Below, piece after piece: positions 1 through 8,571 of a DNA stretch of 64,000 nucleotides. The translations under genes were made by a program, and so were the position numbers. The stretch spans positions 248,001 through 312,000 of the forward strand of contig JBAOIN010000016.1 in NCBI GenBank assembly GCA_037045455.1. The letters are read 5' to 3'. The notes under the pieces were generated by a model. That model did not search any database. It was given only the letters and a program-made list of their open reading frames with translations, and was not told the DNA's origin. Position 1 is the first letter of the stretch, and each line of letters starts with the position of its first letter. Origin of the DNA: JADKAV01 sp037045455 (GTDB lineage Bacteria > Actinomycetota > Actinomycetes > S36-B12 > UBA10799).

Positions 1-1
1 G

Positions 2-355
2 CTGATCACTGACTTCAAGACAGGCAAGCCCGTCACCCACAAGGCTGCCGAGGAGCACATCCAGCTCGGGTTGTATCGGTGGGTGGCTGAACTCGGCGGA
101 CTCGGGGTGCCGCAGGACGCGATCGCGCAGTTGCTATACGTGCGGCACGACGCTCCGGCCAAGCACGCGGAACTAGGCGCGAAAGCCCTTGTTCAGGACA
201 CCCCGGACCTGGGCTGGGTTCAGCCGGTAGTGGACGCCACTGCTGCCGGGATCCGCGCCCAACTGGCTCCGGCCCGGCCTGGGGACCACTGCCGGTTCTG
301 CACGTTCCAGAGTTCGTGTCCGGCCCGTCCAGAGGGGCTGGAGGTGGCGCCATGA
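2..355 (+). CDS. adnA: AdnA C-terminal nuclease domain (5' truncated by window edge)
   Basis: Partial gene entering from the left edge; only the last 117 codons are visible. The segment is the end of a RecB-like PD-(D/E)XK nuclease: a D-x-K motif (DFKTGK, codons 4-9) and a downstream QLGLY motif, followed by three cysteines (CRFC then C) that would complete an iron-sulfur cluster whose first Cys lies outside the window. It overlaps the next helicase-nuclease gene by 4 nt (ATGA). Mycobacterial AdnA and AdnB are encoded in this order and form the heterodimeric double-strand-break resection motor-nuclease, so I assign this fragment to AdnA. The assignment rests on the nuclease motif and neighbour, because the motor domain is not visible. 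Confidence 0.8.
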   Translation: MITDFKTGKPVTHKAAEEHIQLGLYRWVAELGGLGVPQDAIAQLLYVRHDAPAKHAELGAKALVQDTPDLGWVQPVVDATAAGIRAQLAPARPGDHCRFCTFQSSCPARPEGLEVAP

Positions 356-3300
356 ACCGCGAGCAGATGCAGGCCATCCTCGGCTTCTTGCCCAGTGACG
401 AGCAGTGGGCCGCCATCACGGCACCGCTGGACGCTCCGATGCTGGTGCTAGCGGGCGCCGGTTCCGGCAAGACCGCGGTGATGTCGGCCCGGATCGTCTG
501 GGCGGTGAGTACCGGCCGGATTGCACCTGAACAGGTCCTGGGCCTGACGTTCACGCACAAAGCCGCGGGCGAACTGGCCACCCGTACCCGTACGTATCTG
601 GACGCGCTGCACCTCAGTGAGGACACGGGTGATCCGGCGATTTCGACGTTCCACGCGTTTGCTGTCGATCTCATCGCCGAGTTCGGCCTACTCGCCGCAG
701 CCGAACCGTCGGCGACGCTGCTGAGCCCGACCGACCTCGCGCAGGCGACGTTCCGCAGCGTGGTGGGCAGCCGGGTACCCTGCGAGGACTTCGGCACCGG
801 CCACATCGACACCGTGCGCCAGCGCGTCCAGTCGCTGGACGAGCAGTTGTCCGAGCATCTGTGCGCGCCCGAGGACTTACGGAAGTTCGATCGCCAGCTG
901 ATCGAGGACCTCGCCACGCAGTCGGGAGCGGACGCCCAGAAGACCGTGCTCGCCTCGCGGCGCCGGATCCTCGCATCACAGGTCGTCGAGGAGGTCCGGG
1001 CGGACCGGGCGGCCAGCGCGCAGGTGGGTTTCGCCGATCTCATGCGGCTGGCGGCGTTGATCAGCCGCATGCCTCTGGTCAGCGCGCAGTTGCGCGAGCG
1101 GTACCGAATGGTGCTGGTGGATGAGTACCAGGACACCAGCGTCGCACAGGCCGATGTGCTCGCCTCGCTGTTCGGATCCGGTCACCCCCTGACTGCCGTC
1201 GGTGACCCGCTGCAGGCCATCTACGGATGGCGGGGGGCCTCTGTGGCCAACATTGACGGCTTCCCGCAGGCGTTCGGGGCCCGGGTGCGGCCGTTGACGG
1301 TGAACCGTCGCTCGGGGGAGCGCATCCTGGACGCCGCCAACGCGGTCGCGACGCCGGTCCGGGCCCAGCATCCCGGGGTGGAGGTTCTGCGGCCCGGCGG
1401 CGACGACGTCGGACAGGTTGTGGCAGGCATGTTCGCCACGTTCGCGGAGGAGACTGCGTGGCTGCTCGAGCAGATCCACGGGCAGCTCGACGGGGGTCGC
1501 CCACCCGAGGAGATCGCGGTCTTGTGCCGGACGAACAAGGACGTCGCCGAGATCGCCGCGGCCATGCGAGCGGCGGGCATTCCCACGGCCGCCGCTGCGT
1601 TGGGCTCGGTGCTACACATGCCCGAAGTCGTCGAAGTGCTCAGCGTCCTGCGCGTGCTGCAAACCGGCGACAACGCGGCGCTGGTGCGGCTGCTGACCGG
1701 TCCCCAATGGCGGATCGGCACCGAGGACCTGGCGGCCTTGGGATCCCGTGCCCGAGGCTTCCTGGACGCCGGCAGGAACGAGCCCGGGACCTTCGACGAG
1801 CGTGTGCAAGAGGCGGTGACCGGTGTCGACCCGGTCGAGGTCGTGACCCTGCTCGAGGCCGTGTACGACCCAGGGCCGGCCGTCAGCGAGGACGCCCGCG
1901 CTCGACTCGCGCAGCTTGCCGCCCAGTTGGATGCCATCCGTCCCGCGCTGGCGGCTGGTGTCGAGGAGGCGGCGCATCGCACCGTCGAGGTGACCGGGCT
2001 CGGGGTCGAGGTCCGGCTCGGGCCCCTCGCGGTGTCGCGGATGGACGGCCTGGCGGCCCTGTTCGACCTGATCGGGATGTACCGCACGGGCCATGACGAC
2101 CCCTCGGTGGGCGCGTTCCTGCACTGGCTGGACTTTGCCCGGCAGCTCGACGAGACTCCGGACACCGACCTTCCGATCCGTGGCGGGGCCGTGAAGGTCA
2201 TGAGCGTGCACCGGGCGAAGGGTCTGGAGTGGGACTGCGTGTTCGTGCCGTGTCTGAGCGCTGGGATCTTCCCCTCCAGCCAGGGCCGCAACCTGTGGAC
2301 CACGAACTACAAGGAACTGCCCTACCCTCTGCGCGGGGATCGCAGCCGGCTGCCGCACCTGCCGGACTGGACGCTGCGTGGCTACAAAGCCGCGATGTCT
2401 GATCTGAAAAGGCAGTACGCAGAGCAGGACGCGTTCGAGGAGAATCGGCTGGCCTACGTCGCGCTGACCCGGGCCCGGGAGTTCCTGGCCACGACCGGGC
2501 ACTGGTACTCCGCCCAGGGCAAGCAGCGCCCCCCAAGCCCATACCTGCTGGCGGTACGCGACGTGGCGGGTGTGGAGATCGTCGAGTGGCTGGAAGAGTG
2601 CCCGGAACCACCGGTGCCGACCGACTCCAGCGATGTGGACTGGCCGGCCGCCATCTACACCGACGTCTCGCCTCCGCCTGCGGCAGCCGATCCGCTGACG
2701 CTGGAGGAGTCCGCGCGGCTGACCGCGCTGGATGCCGACATCGAGGCGGTGTACGCCCGCGAGTGCGCACAGTCTCGTCCGGTCACCGAGGTGGACCTGC
2801 CGGCCGCGCTCAGCGCCAGCCTGCTGATGCGAGTCTCGAAGGATCCACAGGCGGCTGCCGAGGACCTCGTGCGGCCCATGCCGCGGATCACGCCCGCCGC
2901 CGCTCGCCGGGGAACGGCCTTCCACGAGTGGGTGGCTGCTTCCCACCAGCAGTTGTCGTTACTGCCCGAGTGGGATGCTGCGGCCGATGCCGATCTGGCC
3001 GGCGACGACGAGCTGGCCGCGTTCATCGCCGGCTATCGGAAGACCCCCTACGCCCAGCTGGTTCCGTACGCCGTCGAGACCGAGGTGGCCGTGCCGGTCG
3101 CCGGTGCAGTGGTGCGCGGGGTCATCGACGCCGTTTACGAGCACGACGACGGCACCTGGGAGGTCGTCGACTGGAAGACCAATCGCGAGCAGACCGCAGA
3201 CCCCCTTCAACTCGCGGTCTACCGGGCGGGCTGGGCCGCGCAGATGGGGGTGGATCCTGCCGACGTGCGTGCGGCGTTCGTGTATGTCCGGGACGGGGAG

Positions 3301-3387
3301 GTGGTACGCCCGGAACTGCCAGAGCTCGACGAGCTCGTGTCCCAGGCACACTCACGGCCGATCGGTGAGCATTCCGGGCATCGGTGA
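352..3387 (+). CDS. adnB: AdnB, UvrD/Rep-family helicase-nuclease subunit
   Basis: 1011-aa SF1A helicase with a C-terminal RecB-like nuclease. Visible motifs: Walker A GAGSGKT near residue 36, motif Ia TFTHKAAGE, Walker B VDEYQDTS near 255, motif III GDPLQAIYGWRGA, motif V SVHRAKGLEWD near 620, motif VI VALTRARE near 703, and the nuclease motif DWKTNRE with QLAVYR near 940. The ATG at 352 is chosen over an in-frame start at 316 because it gives the 4-nt ATGA overlap with adnA and starts just before the Q-motif region. Product: motor/nuclease subunit that unwinds and resects DNA double-strand ends. Odd point: the last codons (IGEHSGHR) and the stop lie inside a long inverted repeat (3361-3447), so the natural C-terminus may have been replaced by the repeat. 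Confidence 0.92.
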   Translation: MNREQMQAILGFLPSDEQWAAITAPLDAPMLVLAGAGSGKTAVMSARIVWAVSTGRIAPEQVLGLTFTHKAAGELATRTRTYLDALHLSEDTGDPAISTFHAFAVDLIAEFGLLAAAEPSATLLSPTDLAQATFRSVVGSRVPCEDFGTGHIDTVRQRVQSLDEQLSEHLCAPEDLRKFDRQLIEDLATQSGADAQKTVLASRRRILASQVVEEVRADRAASAQVGFADLMRLAALISRMPLVSAQLRERYRMVLVDEYQDTSVAQADVLASLFGSGHPLTAVGDPLQAIYGWRGASVANIDGFPQAFGARVRPLTVNRRSGERILDAANAVATPVRAQHPGVEVLRPGGDDVGQVVAGMFATFAEETAWLLEQIHGQLDGGRPPEEIAVLCRTNKDVAEIAAAMRAAGIPTAAAALGSVLHMPEVVEVLSVLRVLQTGDNAALVRLLTGPQWRIGTEDLAALGSRARGFLDAGRNEPGTFDERVQEAVTGVDPVEVVTLLEAVYDPGPAVSEDARARLAQLAAQLDAIRPALAAGVEEAAHRTVEVTGLGVEVRLGPLAVSRMDGLAALFDLIGMYRTGHDDPSVGAFLHWLDFARQLDETPDTDLPIRGGAVKVMSVHRAKGLEWDCVFVPCLSAGIFPSSQGRNLWTTNYKELPYPLRGDRSRLPHLPDWTLRGYKAAMSDLKRQYAEQDAFEENRLAYVALTRAREFLATTGHWYSAQGKQRPPSPYLLAVRDVAGVEIVEWLEECPEPPVPTDSSDVDWPAAIYTDVSPPPAAADPLTLEESARLTALDADIEAVYARECAQSRPVTEVDLPAALSASLLMRVSKDPQAAAEDLVRPMPRITPAAARRGTAFHEWVAASHQQLSLLPEWDAAADADLAGDDELAAFIAGYRKTPYAQLVPYAVETEVAVPVAGAVVRGVIDAVYEHDDGTWEVVDWKTNREQTADPLQLAVYRAGWAAQMGVDPADVRAAFVYVRDGEVVRPELPELDELVSQAHSRPIGEHSGHR

Positions 3388-3447
3388 GCACCACGGACGG
3401 GTTTTCGGCGCCCGGCATGCTCACCGATGCCCTCAATGCTCACCGAT
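3361..3447. repeat. Long hairpin repeat, copy A of the GTGAGCA family
   Basis: Inverted repeat with 30-nt arms (3361-3390 and 3418-3447, 28 of 30 paired) and a 27-nt loop. Each arm itself contains the core ATCGGTGAGCA twice, 19 nt apart. It straddles the adnB stop codon and sits between convergent genes, so it could act as a bidirectional terminator. Copies B (27931-27977) and C (55609-55676) share the core. Confidence 0.8.
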
Positions 3448-3479
3448 GGCGACTTCACCCAGCGGGCCGGTGGTGGCTT

Positions 3480-4283
3480 CTACAGCGCGAACTCAGCAGT
3501 CACCGCGCAATGGTCGGACACCGGCAGGGCGTGCACTTTCCCGCCATACCCCGCAATGCCGTCGGACAGGATGTGGTCGAACTGCACGCGCGGCTTGAAC
3601 ACCGGGTAACTCGGTCCCGTTTCGGTTTCCCGCCACTTCGTGACCCGGGCGGCGATCCGGCCGGGCAGGTTGAAGTCGCCGAGCAGGATCACCGGTCGTG
3701 GCATATCGGCCAGCCACTGCTTCACCTGCCGCAGCTGCCGCGTGTTCGTGAACGGCACGAACGACAGGTGCACCGTGCATACGGTCACCGGCGTCGGCAG
3801 ATCGAGCACCGCGGCCACTGCTGCTCGCGGCTCGTCCGGAACCCGCAGAACGCGCGGCCGCGGGCTGCCCGGAACGAGTAGCGGCATGGTGACGTTGGCC
3901 GGGTCCATCAGCAGGTAGCGCCATTCGCGGACTGCGATCCGGCTGACCAGCCCCACCCCGTACTTCGGCGCCCGGAACTCTCCCCGCCAGGCCGCCGCGA
4001 CGTCGGCATCGGTGCTGGGCCGGAAGTCGGCCTTCGGTCCCGGTGTGCCGACGACCGTGGGGACGAAGCGGTACTCGCTGGCCCCCAGAGCATCTGCGGC
4101 CAGCGCCGTCTGGTCGACCATCCCGCTGCGAGGTTGCGCGGCATCCACCTCCTGCAAGCCCAGCACGTCGACATCGAGTCCAGCGACCGAGTCCCGCAGC
4201 GCATCGACGTCTTGTTCGGCGGCACCGCCGAGCACCCGCATCCCGTGCAGAAGGTTGTAGCTGCCGACCCGCAGGACGGGCAT
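3480..4283 (-). CDS. Endonuclease/exonuclease/phosphatase (EEP) family hydrolase
   Basis: 267 aa. EEP-fold metal-dependent phosphodiesterase: N-terminal SYNLLHG, LQEVDA (metal-binding Glu), central GDFNLPG, and C-terminal SDHCAVTAEF (catalytic His). No signal peptide or membrane segment is evident. The ATG at 4283 shares one nucleotide with the stop of the upstream acyltransferase (TGATG), implying translational coupling. The family includes nucleases and lipid or sugar phosphatases, and substrate cannot be told from sequence. Convergent with adnB; the two are separated by hairpin copy A. Confidence 0.82.
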   Translation of the reverse strand: MPVLRVGSYNLLHGMRVLGGAAEQDVDALRDSVAGLDVDVLGLQEVDAAQPRSGMVDQTALAADALGASEYRFVPTVVGTPGPKADFRPSTDADVAAAWRGEFRAPKYGVGLVSRIAVREWRYLLMDPANVTMPLLVPGSPRPRVLRVPDEPRAAVAAVLDLPTPVTVCTVHLSFVPFTNTRQLRQVKQWLADMPRPVILLGDFNLPGRIAARVTKWRETETGPSYPVFKPRVQFDHILSDGIAGYGGKVHALPVSDHCAVTAEFAL

Positions 4284-5455
4284 CAGCGCACGCCCTCGCC
4301 GGCCTCCTCGGTCGGGACCTTGCGCACGCCCACCTTGCTGCGCATCCATTCCCGGGCGGGTTCCTCGATGAAGCGCCACGCGCACCAGGCCAAACCGACG
4401 GTGGACGCGATCAGCGCCAGCGTGCTGAGCAGGTACAGCGGTCCGCCACTGATGCCGACCACGTCCATCCCCGCCCGCCACAGGCCGTACCAGACGAGGT
4501 GGATCAGGTACATCGAGTAGGAGATGAAACCTCCGAGCACCAGCCAGTGGGTGCTGAGGAATCGCGACGGCGCGCCGTTGGACAGCGCCAGCGAGCCAAG
4601 CCACAGCACCAGCAGCGGGATGATGATGACGTAGCCGCGAGGAGCTTCGTCGGGCAGACCCTCCCACTGCAGGGAGTCGATGTGGCCCATCACGACCGCG
4701 ATGCCGACGATGACGATCGGCACCACCCAGGCCAGGGCGCTGGCGCTGCGCTTGGCGCCTGCGCTGTGCTGCCACTTACGCACGGCGAGGTAGGTGAACG
4801 CGCCGGCCGTGAACTCGGTGCCGATCCGGATCGTGCTGGCCCAGCCCTGGGTGAGGAACGGGTCGTCGTCGCGGGTCAGTCCTATGTAGAGCAGCGGCGT
4901 CAGGCACAGGAACGCGATGCCGGCCAGTGCCCACGGCCCGAGCCGATCGCGCAGCCGCCAGACGACCAGGATCAGCAAAGGGAAGAACAGGTACGCCAGC
5001 CACTCCATGGACAGCGACCACGCCGGGAAATTCCAGCCGCGGGACGGATCCGGCCCCCATTCCTGGATCATGAGCACCTGCTTGAGGTACGACGGAACCG
5101 TCATCCAGTCGCGCTTGGGCTCGCCCTTGACCACCATCTCGGCAAGGGCCGCCAGCCCGGCGACGTTGAGCATCACGAAGTACACCGGGTACACGCGGGC
5201 CAGGCGTAGCCAGTAGAAGTTCAGGCTGCCCGCCCACGTGAGTTTCGGGCCGAGCCGGGTGAGGTAGGTATGGGTGAGGATGAAGCCGGACAGGGCGAAG
5301 AAGAGGTCCACCCCCACCGAGCCCAGCCGCAACACTTCGTGCAGGACGGGCACCAGAATGCCCGCGGCGGCCAGCGACGGCTGGAAGTGGTAGAGCATCA
5401 CCCACGCCGCGGCGACGAAGCGCACGCCGGTGAGTTGCTTGATGAAATCGCCCAT
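4283..5455 (-). CDS. Acyltransferase family 3 (OafA/YrhL-type) membrane protein
   Basis: About 390 aa with roughly ten hydrophobic segments. It begins with the family signature: LTGVRFVAAAWVMLYHF with the conserved His, then VDLFFALSGFILTHTY. These integral membrane enzymes O-acylate sugars, cell-wall polymers or antibiotics. The start at 5455 is placed just before LTGVRF. Longer upstream reading is antisense to nudC and was not used. Stop overlaps the EEP start by 1 nt, forming a two-gene operon divergent from nudC with only about 30 bp between starts. The co-transcribed hydrolase suggests envelope glycolipid or polymer modification, which is inference. Confidence 0.85.
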   Translation of the reverse strand: MGDFIKQLTGVRFVAAAWVMLYHFQPSLAAAGILVPVLHEVLRLGSVGVDLFFALSGFILTHTYLTRLGPKLTWAGSLNFYWLRLARVYPVYFVMLNVAGLAALAEMVVKGEPKRDWMTVPSYLKQVLMIQEWGPDPSRGWNFPAWSLSMEWLAYLFFPLLILVVWRLRDRLGPWALAGIAFLCLTPLLYIGLTRDDDPFLTQGWASTIRIGTEFTAGAFTYLAVRKWQHSAGAKRSASALAWVVPIVIVGIAVVMGHIDSLQWEGLPDEAPRGYVIIIPLLVLWLGSLALSNGAPSRFLSTHWLVLGGFISYSMYLIHLVWYGLWRAGMDVVGISGGPLYLLSTLALIASTVGLAWCAWRFIEEPAREWMRSKVGVRKVPTEEAGEGVR

Positions 5456-5485
5456 GCCCGCCAATCCTGACACACGGGCTACGGT

Positions 5486-6325
5486 GTGCCTGTGTGGCCC
5501 ACGCCGGAACCCGACCTTTTCGTTCGCGACGAGCGCGACCGCACGGATCCGCAGCGGCTGGCCGCCTTGTGGCAGGCGCCCGAGCGCCGGCTGATCGGGG
5601 TGCACAAGGGCCGCGTCGACCTCGACCCGCCTGACTCGGGGGAACGGATCCTGCTGGGTTGCGCGGACGGTGCGCCGTGGTTCGCGATCCGCGGGCAGGG
5701 GAGTCAGGACCTGCGGCTGGTGGCCGACGACCTGGAGCCGGTCGAGCGCTCGGCGGCGTTGACGGCCGTTGCGCTGGACAACTGGCACGCTGCCCATTCA
5801 CACTGCCCGCGCTGCGGGGAGCCGACCGGGATCGAGCGGGCCGGCTGGGTGCGCCGCTGCCCGGCCGATTCCTCCGAGCACTTTCCCCGTACCGACCCGG
5901 CCATCATCACGCTGGTGATCGACGACCAGGAGCGCGCACTGCTCGGCCGCAGGGGGATCTGGCCGGACGGCTGGTACTCGACATTGGCCGGCTTCGTGGA
6001 ACCGGGGGAGACGTTCGAGCAAGCTGTCGTGCGCGAGGTCGGGGAGGAGGCCGGGGTCGTTGTTCCTGTCACGGGCGTCCAGTACCGGGCCACGCAGCCG
6101 TGGCCATTCCCGAGTTCGCTGATGATCGCATTCACCGCGCACACCCACGCCCAACCGACTACCCCGGACGGCGACGAGATCGCAGAGAGCCGGTGGTTCA
6201 GCCGTGAAGAATTCCGGGCGGGTGCCGAGGCAGGTCAGGTGCGGATCCCGCCGCGGATCTCGGTGGCCCATCACCTGATCGCCGATTGGTTCGGCGAAGA
6301 GATCCCGCAGATCTGGAGCCGTTGA
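5486..6325 (+). CDS. nudC: NAD(+) diphosphatase (NADH pyrophosphatase) NudC
   Basis: About 279 aa (GTG start; a second GTG two codons on is equally possible). Has the NudC zinc-ribbon half site CPRCG, the HFPRTDPA segment, a complete Nudix box (G-x5-E-x7-REVGEEAGV), and the NudC-specific QPWPFPSS motif 16 residues after the box. The second zinc half-site keeps only one Cys (RRCPADSS), so zinc binding may be reduced. The enzyme hydrolyses NAD(H) to NMN(H) and AMP, and in bacteria also removes NAD caps from RNA. It lies between the AdnAB locus and uvrD2, as in mycobacteria. Confidence 0.93.
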   Translation: MPVWPTPEPDLFVRDERDRTDPQRLAALWQAPERRLIGVHKGRVDLDPPDSGERILLGCADGAPWFAIRGQGSQDLRLVADDLEPVERSAALTAVALDNWHAAHSHCPRCGEPTGIERAGWVRRCPADSSEHFPRTDPAIITLVIDDQERALLGRRGIWPDGWYSTLAGFVEPGETFEQAVVREVGEEAGVVVPVTGVQYRATQPWPFPSSLMIAFTAHTHAQPTTPDGDEIAESRWFSREEFRAGAEAGQVRIPPRISVAHHLIADWFGEEIPQIWSR

Positions 6326-6380
6326 GTCCGGATCGCCCATCCCCGGCCGCAGTGTCCGACCCGGATGTGAGGATGCCCGT

Positions 6381-8408
6381 GTGGACCCCGACCAGATTCT
6401 TGCCCCGCTTGACCCGGATCAACGCGCCGTGGCCACGGCCGTGGCCGGTCCGGTGGCGGTGCTGGCCGGAGCCGGAACTGGCAAGACTCGCGCGCTGACC
6501 CACCGGGTGGCTTATGGCGTCGCGACCGGGGTCATGGACCCGCGCCGAACGCTGGTGGTCACGTTCACGACCCGTGCCGCCGGAGAGTTCGGGCGCCGGC
6601 TGCGGGGGATGGGTGTCGACGGGGTGCGGGTCCGTACGGTGCACTCCGAGTCCTTGCGGCAATTGCAGTGGATGTGGCCGCGCACGGTCGGCGGCGCCAT
6701 GCCACGGGTGCAGGCCAGCAAGTACCCGCTGGTCATGTCGGCGTTGAACAAGCTCGGCATTCGGCTCGATGACGCCGGCCGTCGGGATGCGACCAGCGAG
6801 ATCGAGCGGGCCAAGGCGATGGGCGTGGCCCCCGAGCAGGTTGGGGCCACGGGTGTCCTGCAGGAACGGCTGCCGGAGGTCTACCAAGCCTACGAAGACG
6901 TCAAAGCCGCCTCCGGTGTCGTCGATTTCGAGGACATCCTGCTGCTCAACGCGGGTCTGATCAAGGACAACATCACCATCGCCGAGCAGGTCCGACAGTG
7001 GTGTCGCTGGATCACGGTGGACGAGTTCCAGGACGTGTCGCCCCTGCAGCACCAGGTTCTCGAGGGGTGGCTGGGCGGTCGCGACGAACTCTGCGTCGTG
7101 GGCGACCCATCACAGACGATTTACACGTTCGCCGGCGCGAGCAGCGAGTACCTACTGGGCTTCCGTAGCCGCTGGCCGGAGGCGACGGTCCTGCAGTTGA
7201 CCCGCTCCTACCGATGTGTGCCGCAGGTCATCGAGCTGGCGAACCAGGTGCTCGCCGGCGCGGAGACCCGGGCCCGGCTGACCCTGCATTCACAGCGCAC
7301 AGACGTCGGTGAGGTGCACACCCGCGTGCACGACACCGACCAGGACGAGGCGGCCGCGGTGGCCGAGGCGATTGGCAAGCACATCACCACCCGCTCTGCC
7401 TCGGAGATCGCGATCCTGGTTCGCACCAATGCCGCCACAGCCCGCTTCGAGCGGGAGCTGCAGGCTGCTGGCATCCCGTACACGGTGCGCGGCACGGCCC
7501 GCTTCATGCAGCGCCCCGAGGTCAAGCGAGCGGTCTCGCTGCTGCGGGTGGCCGCCAAGCACACCAGCGACCAGCCGGTCGCTGATCGGGTCGCCGCGGC
7601 CCTGGAGCCGATGGGATTCACCTCCGAACCGCCGCTCGGGCAGGCCCAGCGCGAGGAGTGGGAGTCGCTGGCAGCGCTGGTCGGTCTGGCACGTGGGCAC
7701 GACACCCTCGAGGCGCTGATCGCCGATTTGGACGAACGCGCCGAGACCGACGACGCTCCTGTTGCGGACGCGGTAACGCTGGCCTCGCTGCACTCGGCCA
7801 AGGGCTTGGAGTGGGACGTCGTGTTCCTGCCGGGGCTGTACGAGGGTGGTCTGCCGCTGCGCTACCAGGGGGAACTTGTGGACGTGGAGGAGGAACGGCG
7901 GTTGTTCTACGTCGGCGTCACCCGCGCCCGCGACGTGCTGGAACTGTCCTATGCGGTGCAAGGAAACCGGCGGGAGCCCCGGCAACCATCCCGGTTCCTG
8001 CCTGATGCGCCGCGCCGGGCCAAGCAAGTTCAGCCCCGCAAAGCCGCCACGGTGCAGGGCTGCCGGGTGTGTGGCAAGCGGCTGAGCCCGGGCGTGGAGC
8101 GGGCGCTGGGTACGTGTCGCACCTGTCCCAGCGACGTCCCGGTCGAGATGGTCGACGCGCTGCGTGAGTGGCGCAAGGACGTCGTCGCGCGGCGCAGTGA
8201 GGAGTCCGGCAAGTCGATCCCGGCGTTCCTGGTCGCTACCGATGCCGTGCTGATCGGCATCGCGACGGCCCGGCCCGCCGATGCCAGGGCACTGGCCCGG
8301 GTCAAAGGGATTCACAAACGGCTCGTGACCGAAAATGCAGACGAGCTGTTGGCCATTGTGGCCGCGCACGGGAAACCCCCTTTGCCAAGCCCGTGGGGCA
8401 GCGCGTAA
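6381..8408 (+). CDS. uvrD2: ATP-dependent DNA helicase UvrD2
   Basis: 675 aa, GTG start. SF1A helicase motifs: GAGTGKTRA near residue 33, VDEFQDVSP, GDPSQTIYTFAGA, LHSAKGLEWDVVF, VGVTRARD. The C-terminal third carries the two features that define actinobacterial UvrD2: a tetracysteine module (CRVCGK...CRTC, about residues 560-580) and an HRDC domain (about 590-665). Both are needed in mycobacterial UvrD2 for duplex unwinding. The downstream whiB7 leader begins 33 nt after its stop, and the likely whiB7 promoter lies inside its 3' end. Confidence 0.94.
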   Translation: MDPDQILAPLDPDQRAVATAVAGPVAVLAGAGTGKTRALTHRVAYGVATGVMDPRRTLVVTFTTRAAGEFGRRLRGMGVDGVRVRTVHSESLRQLQWMWPRTVGGAMPRVQASKYPLVMSALNKLGIRLDDAGRRDATSEIERAKAMGVAPEQVGATGVLQERLPEVYQAYEDVKAASGVVDFEDILLLNAGLIKDNITIAEQVRQWCRWITVDEFQDVSPLQHQVLEGWLGGRDELCVVGDPSQTIYTFAGASSEYLLGFRSRWPEATVLQLTRSYRCVPQVIELANQVLAGAETRARLTLHSQRTDVGEVHTRVHDTDQDEAAAVAEAIGKHITTRSASEIAILVRTNAATARFERELQAAGIPYTVRGTARFMQRPEVKRAVSLLRVAAKHTSDQPVADRVAAALEPMGFTSEPPLGQAQREEWESLAALVGLARGHDTLEALIADLDERAETDDAPVADAVTLASLHSAKGLEWDVVFLPGLYEGGLPLRYQGELVDVEEERRLFYVGVTRARDVLELSYAVQGNRREPRQPSRFLPDAPRRAKQVQPRKAATVQGCRVCGKRLSPGVERALGTCRTCPSDVPVEMVDALREWRKDVVARRSEESGKSIPAFLVATDAVLIGIATARPADARALARVKGIHKRLVTENADELLAIVAAHGKPPLPSPWGSA

Positions 8409-8411
8409 CCT
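8382..8411 (+). promoter_or_regulatory. Candidate whiB7 promoter inside the 3' end of uvrD2
   Basis: TTGCCA (8382-8387), an 18-nt spacer and TAACCT (8406-8411) resemble a housekeeping -35/-10 pair placed about 30 nt upstream of the leader ORF. A short A-run (GGAAAC) lies just upstream of the -35; mycobacterial WhiB7 binds A/T-rich DNA there. Visual match only. Confidence 0.35.
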
Positions 8412-8440
8412 GTTGCCCACCGACCCGAGAGGAGTGCGCC

Positions 8441-8503
8441 ATGTTTGCTGATGCTTTCGCCGCAGCTGCCGTGGCCGCGTCCGCGCGGGGCGGGGTGACC
8501 TGA
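8441..8503 (+). CDS. whiB7 leader peptide (upstream ORF)
   Basis: A 20-codon ATG ORF preceded by GAGGAG, ending TGA at 8501-8503. The peptide is unusually Ala-rich, with Ser, Arg and Gly near the end. It lies between uvrD2 and whiB7 and is followed after about 20 nt by a Rho-independent terminator. In mycobacteria and streptomycetes whiB7 is controlled by attenuation: ribosome stalling on a short uORF under translation-inhibiting antibiotics prevents terminator formation. The arrangement here matches that model; the mechanism in this organism is inferred. Confidence 0.75.
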   Translation: MFADAFAAAAVAASARGGVT

Positions 8504-8522
8504 CGTAAATCCCCACACCACA

Positions 8523-8554
8523 GGCCGCGGCGAACACCCGCGGCCTTTTTGTTT
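8523..8554 (+). terminator. Attenuator terminator in the whiB7 leader
   Basis: Perfect 8-bp GC stem (GGCCGCGG 8523-8530, CCGCGGCC 8538-8545) with a 7-nt loop followed by TTTTTGTTT. It stands between the leader peptide and the whiB7 ribosome binding site, so it must be read through for whiB7 expression. Confidence 0.85.
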
Positions 8555-8571
8555 GTCCCGATGGAGGTGAA

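Noticed and set aside
1612..2946. Long open frame on the minus strand opposite adnB
   Set aside because: It lies entirely antisense to a well-supported helicase with all motifs; GC-rich DNA opens such shadow frames.
4283..5797. Longer acyltransferase reading starting near 5797
   Set aside because: The extra N-terminus is antisense to nudC and has no family similarity; the start at 5455 fits the acyltransferase signature.
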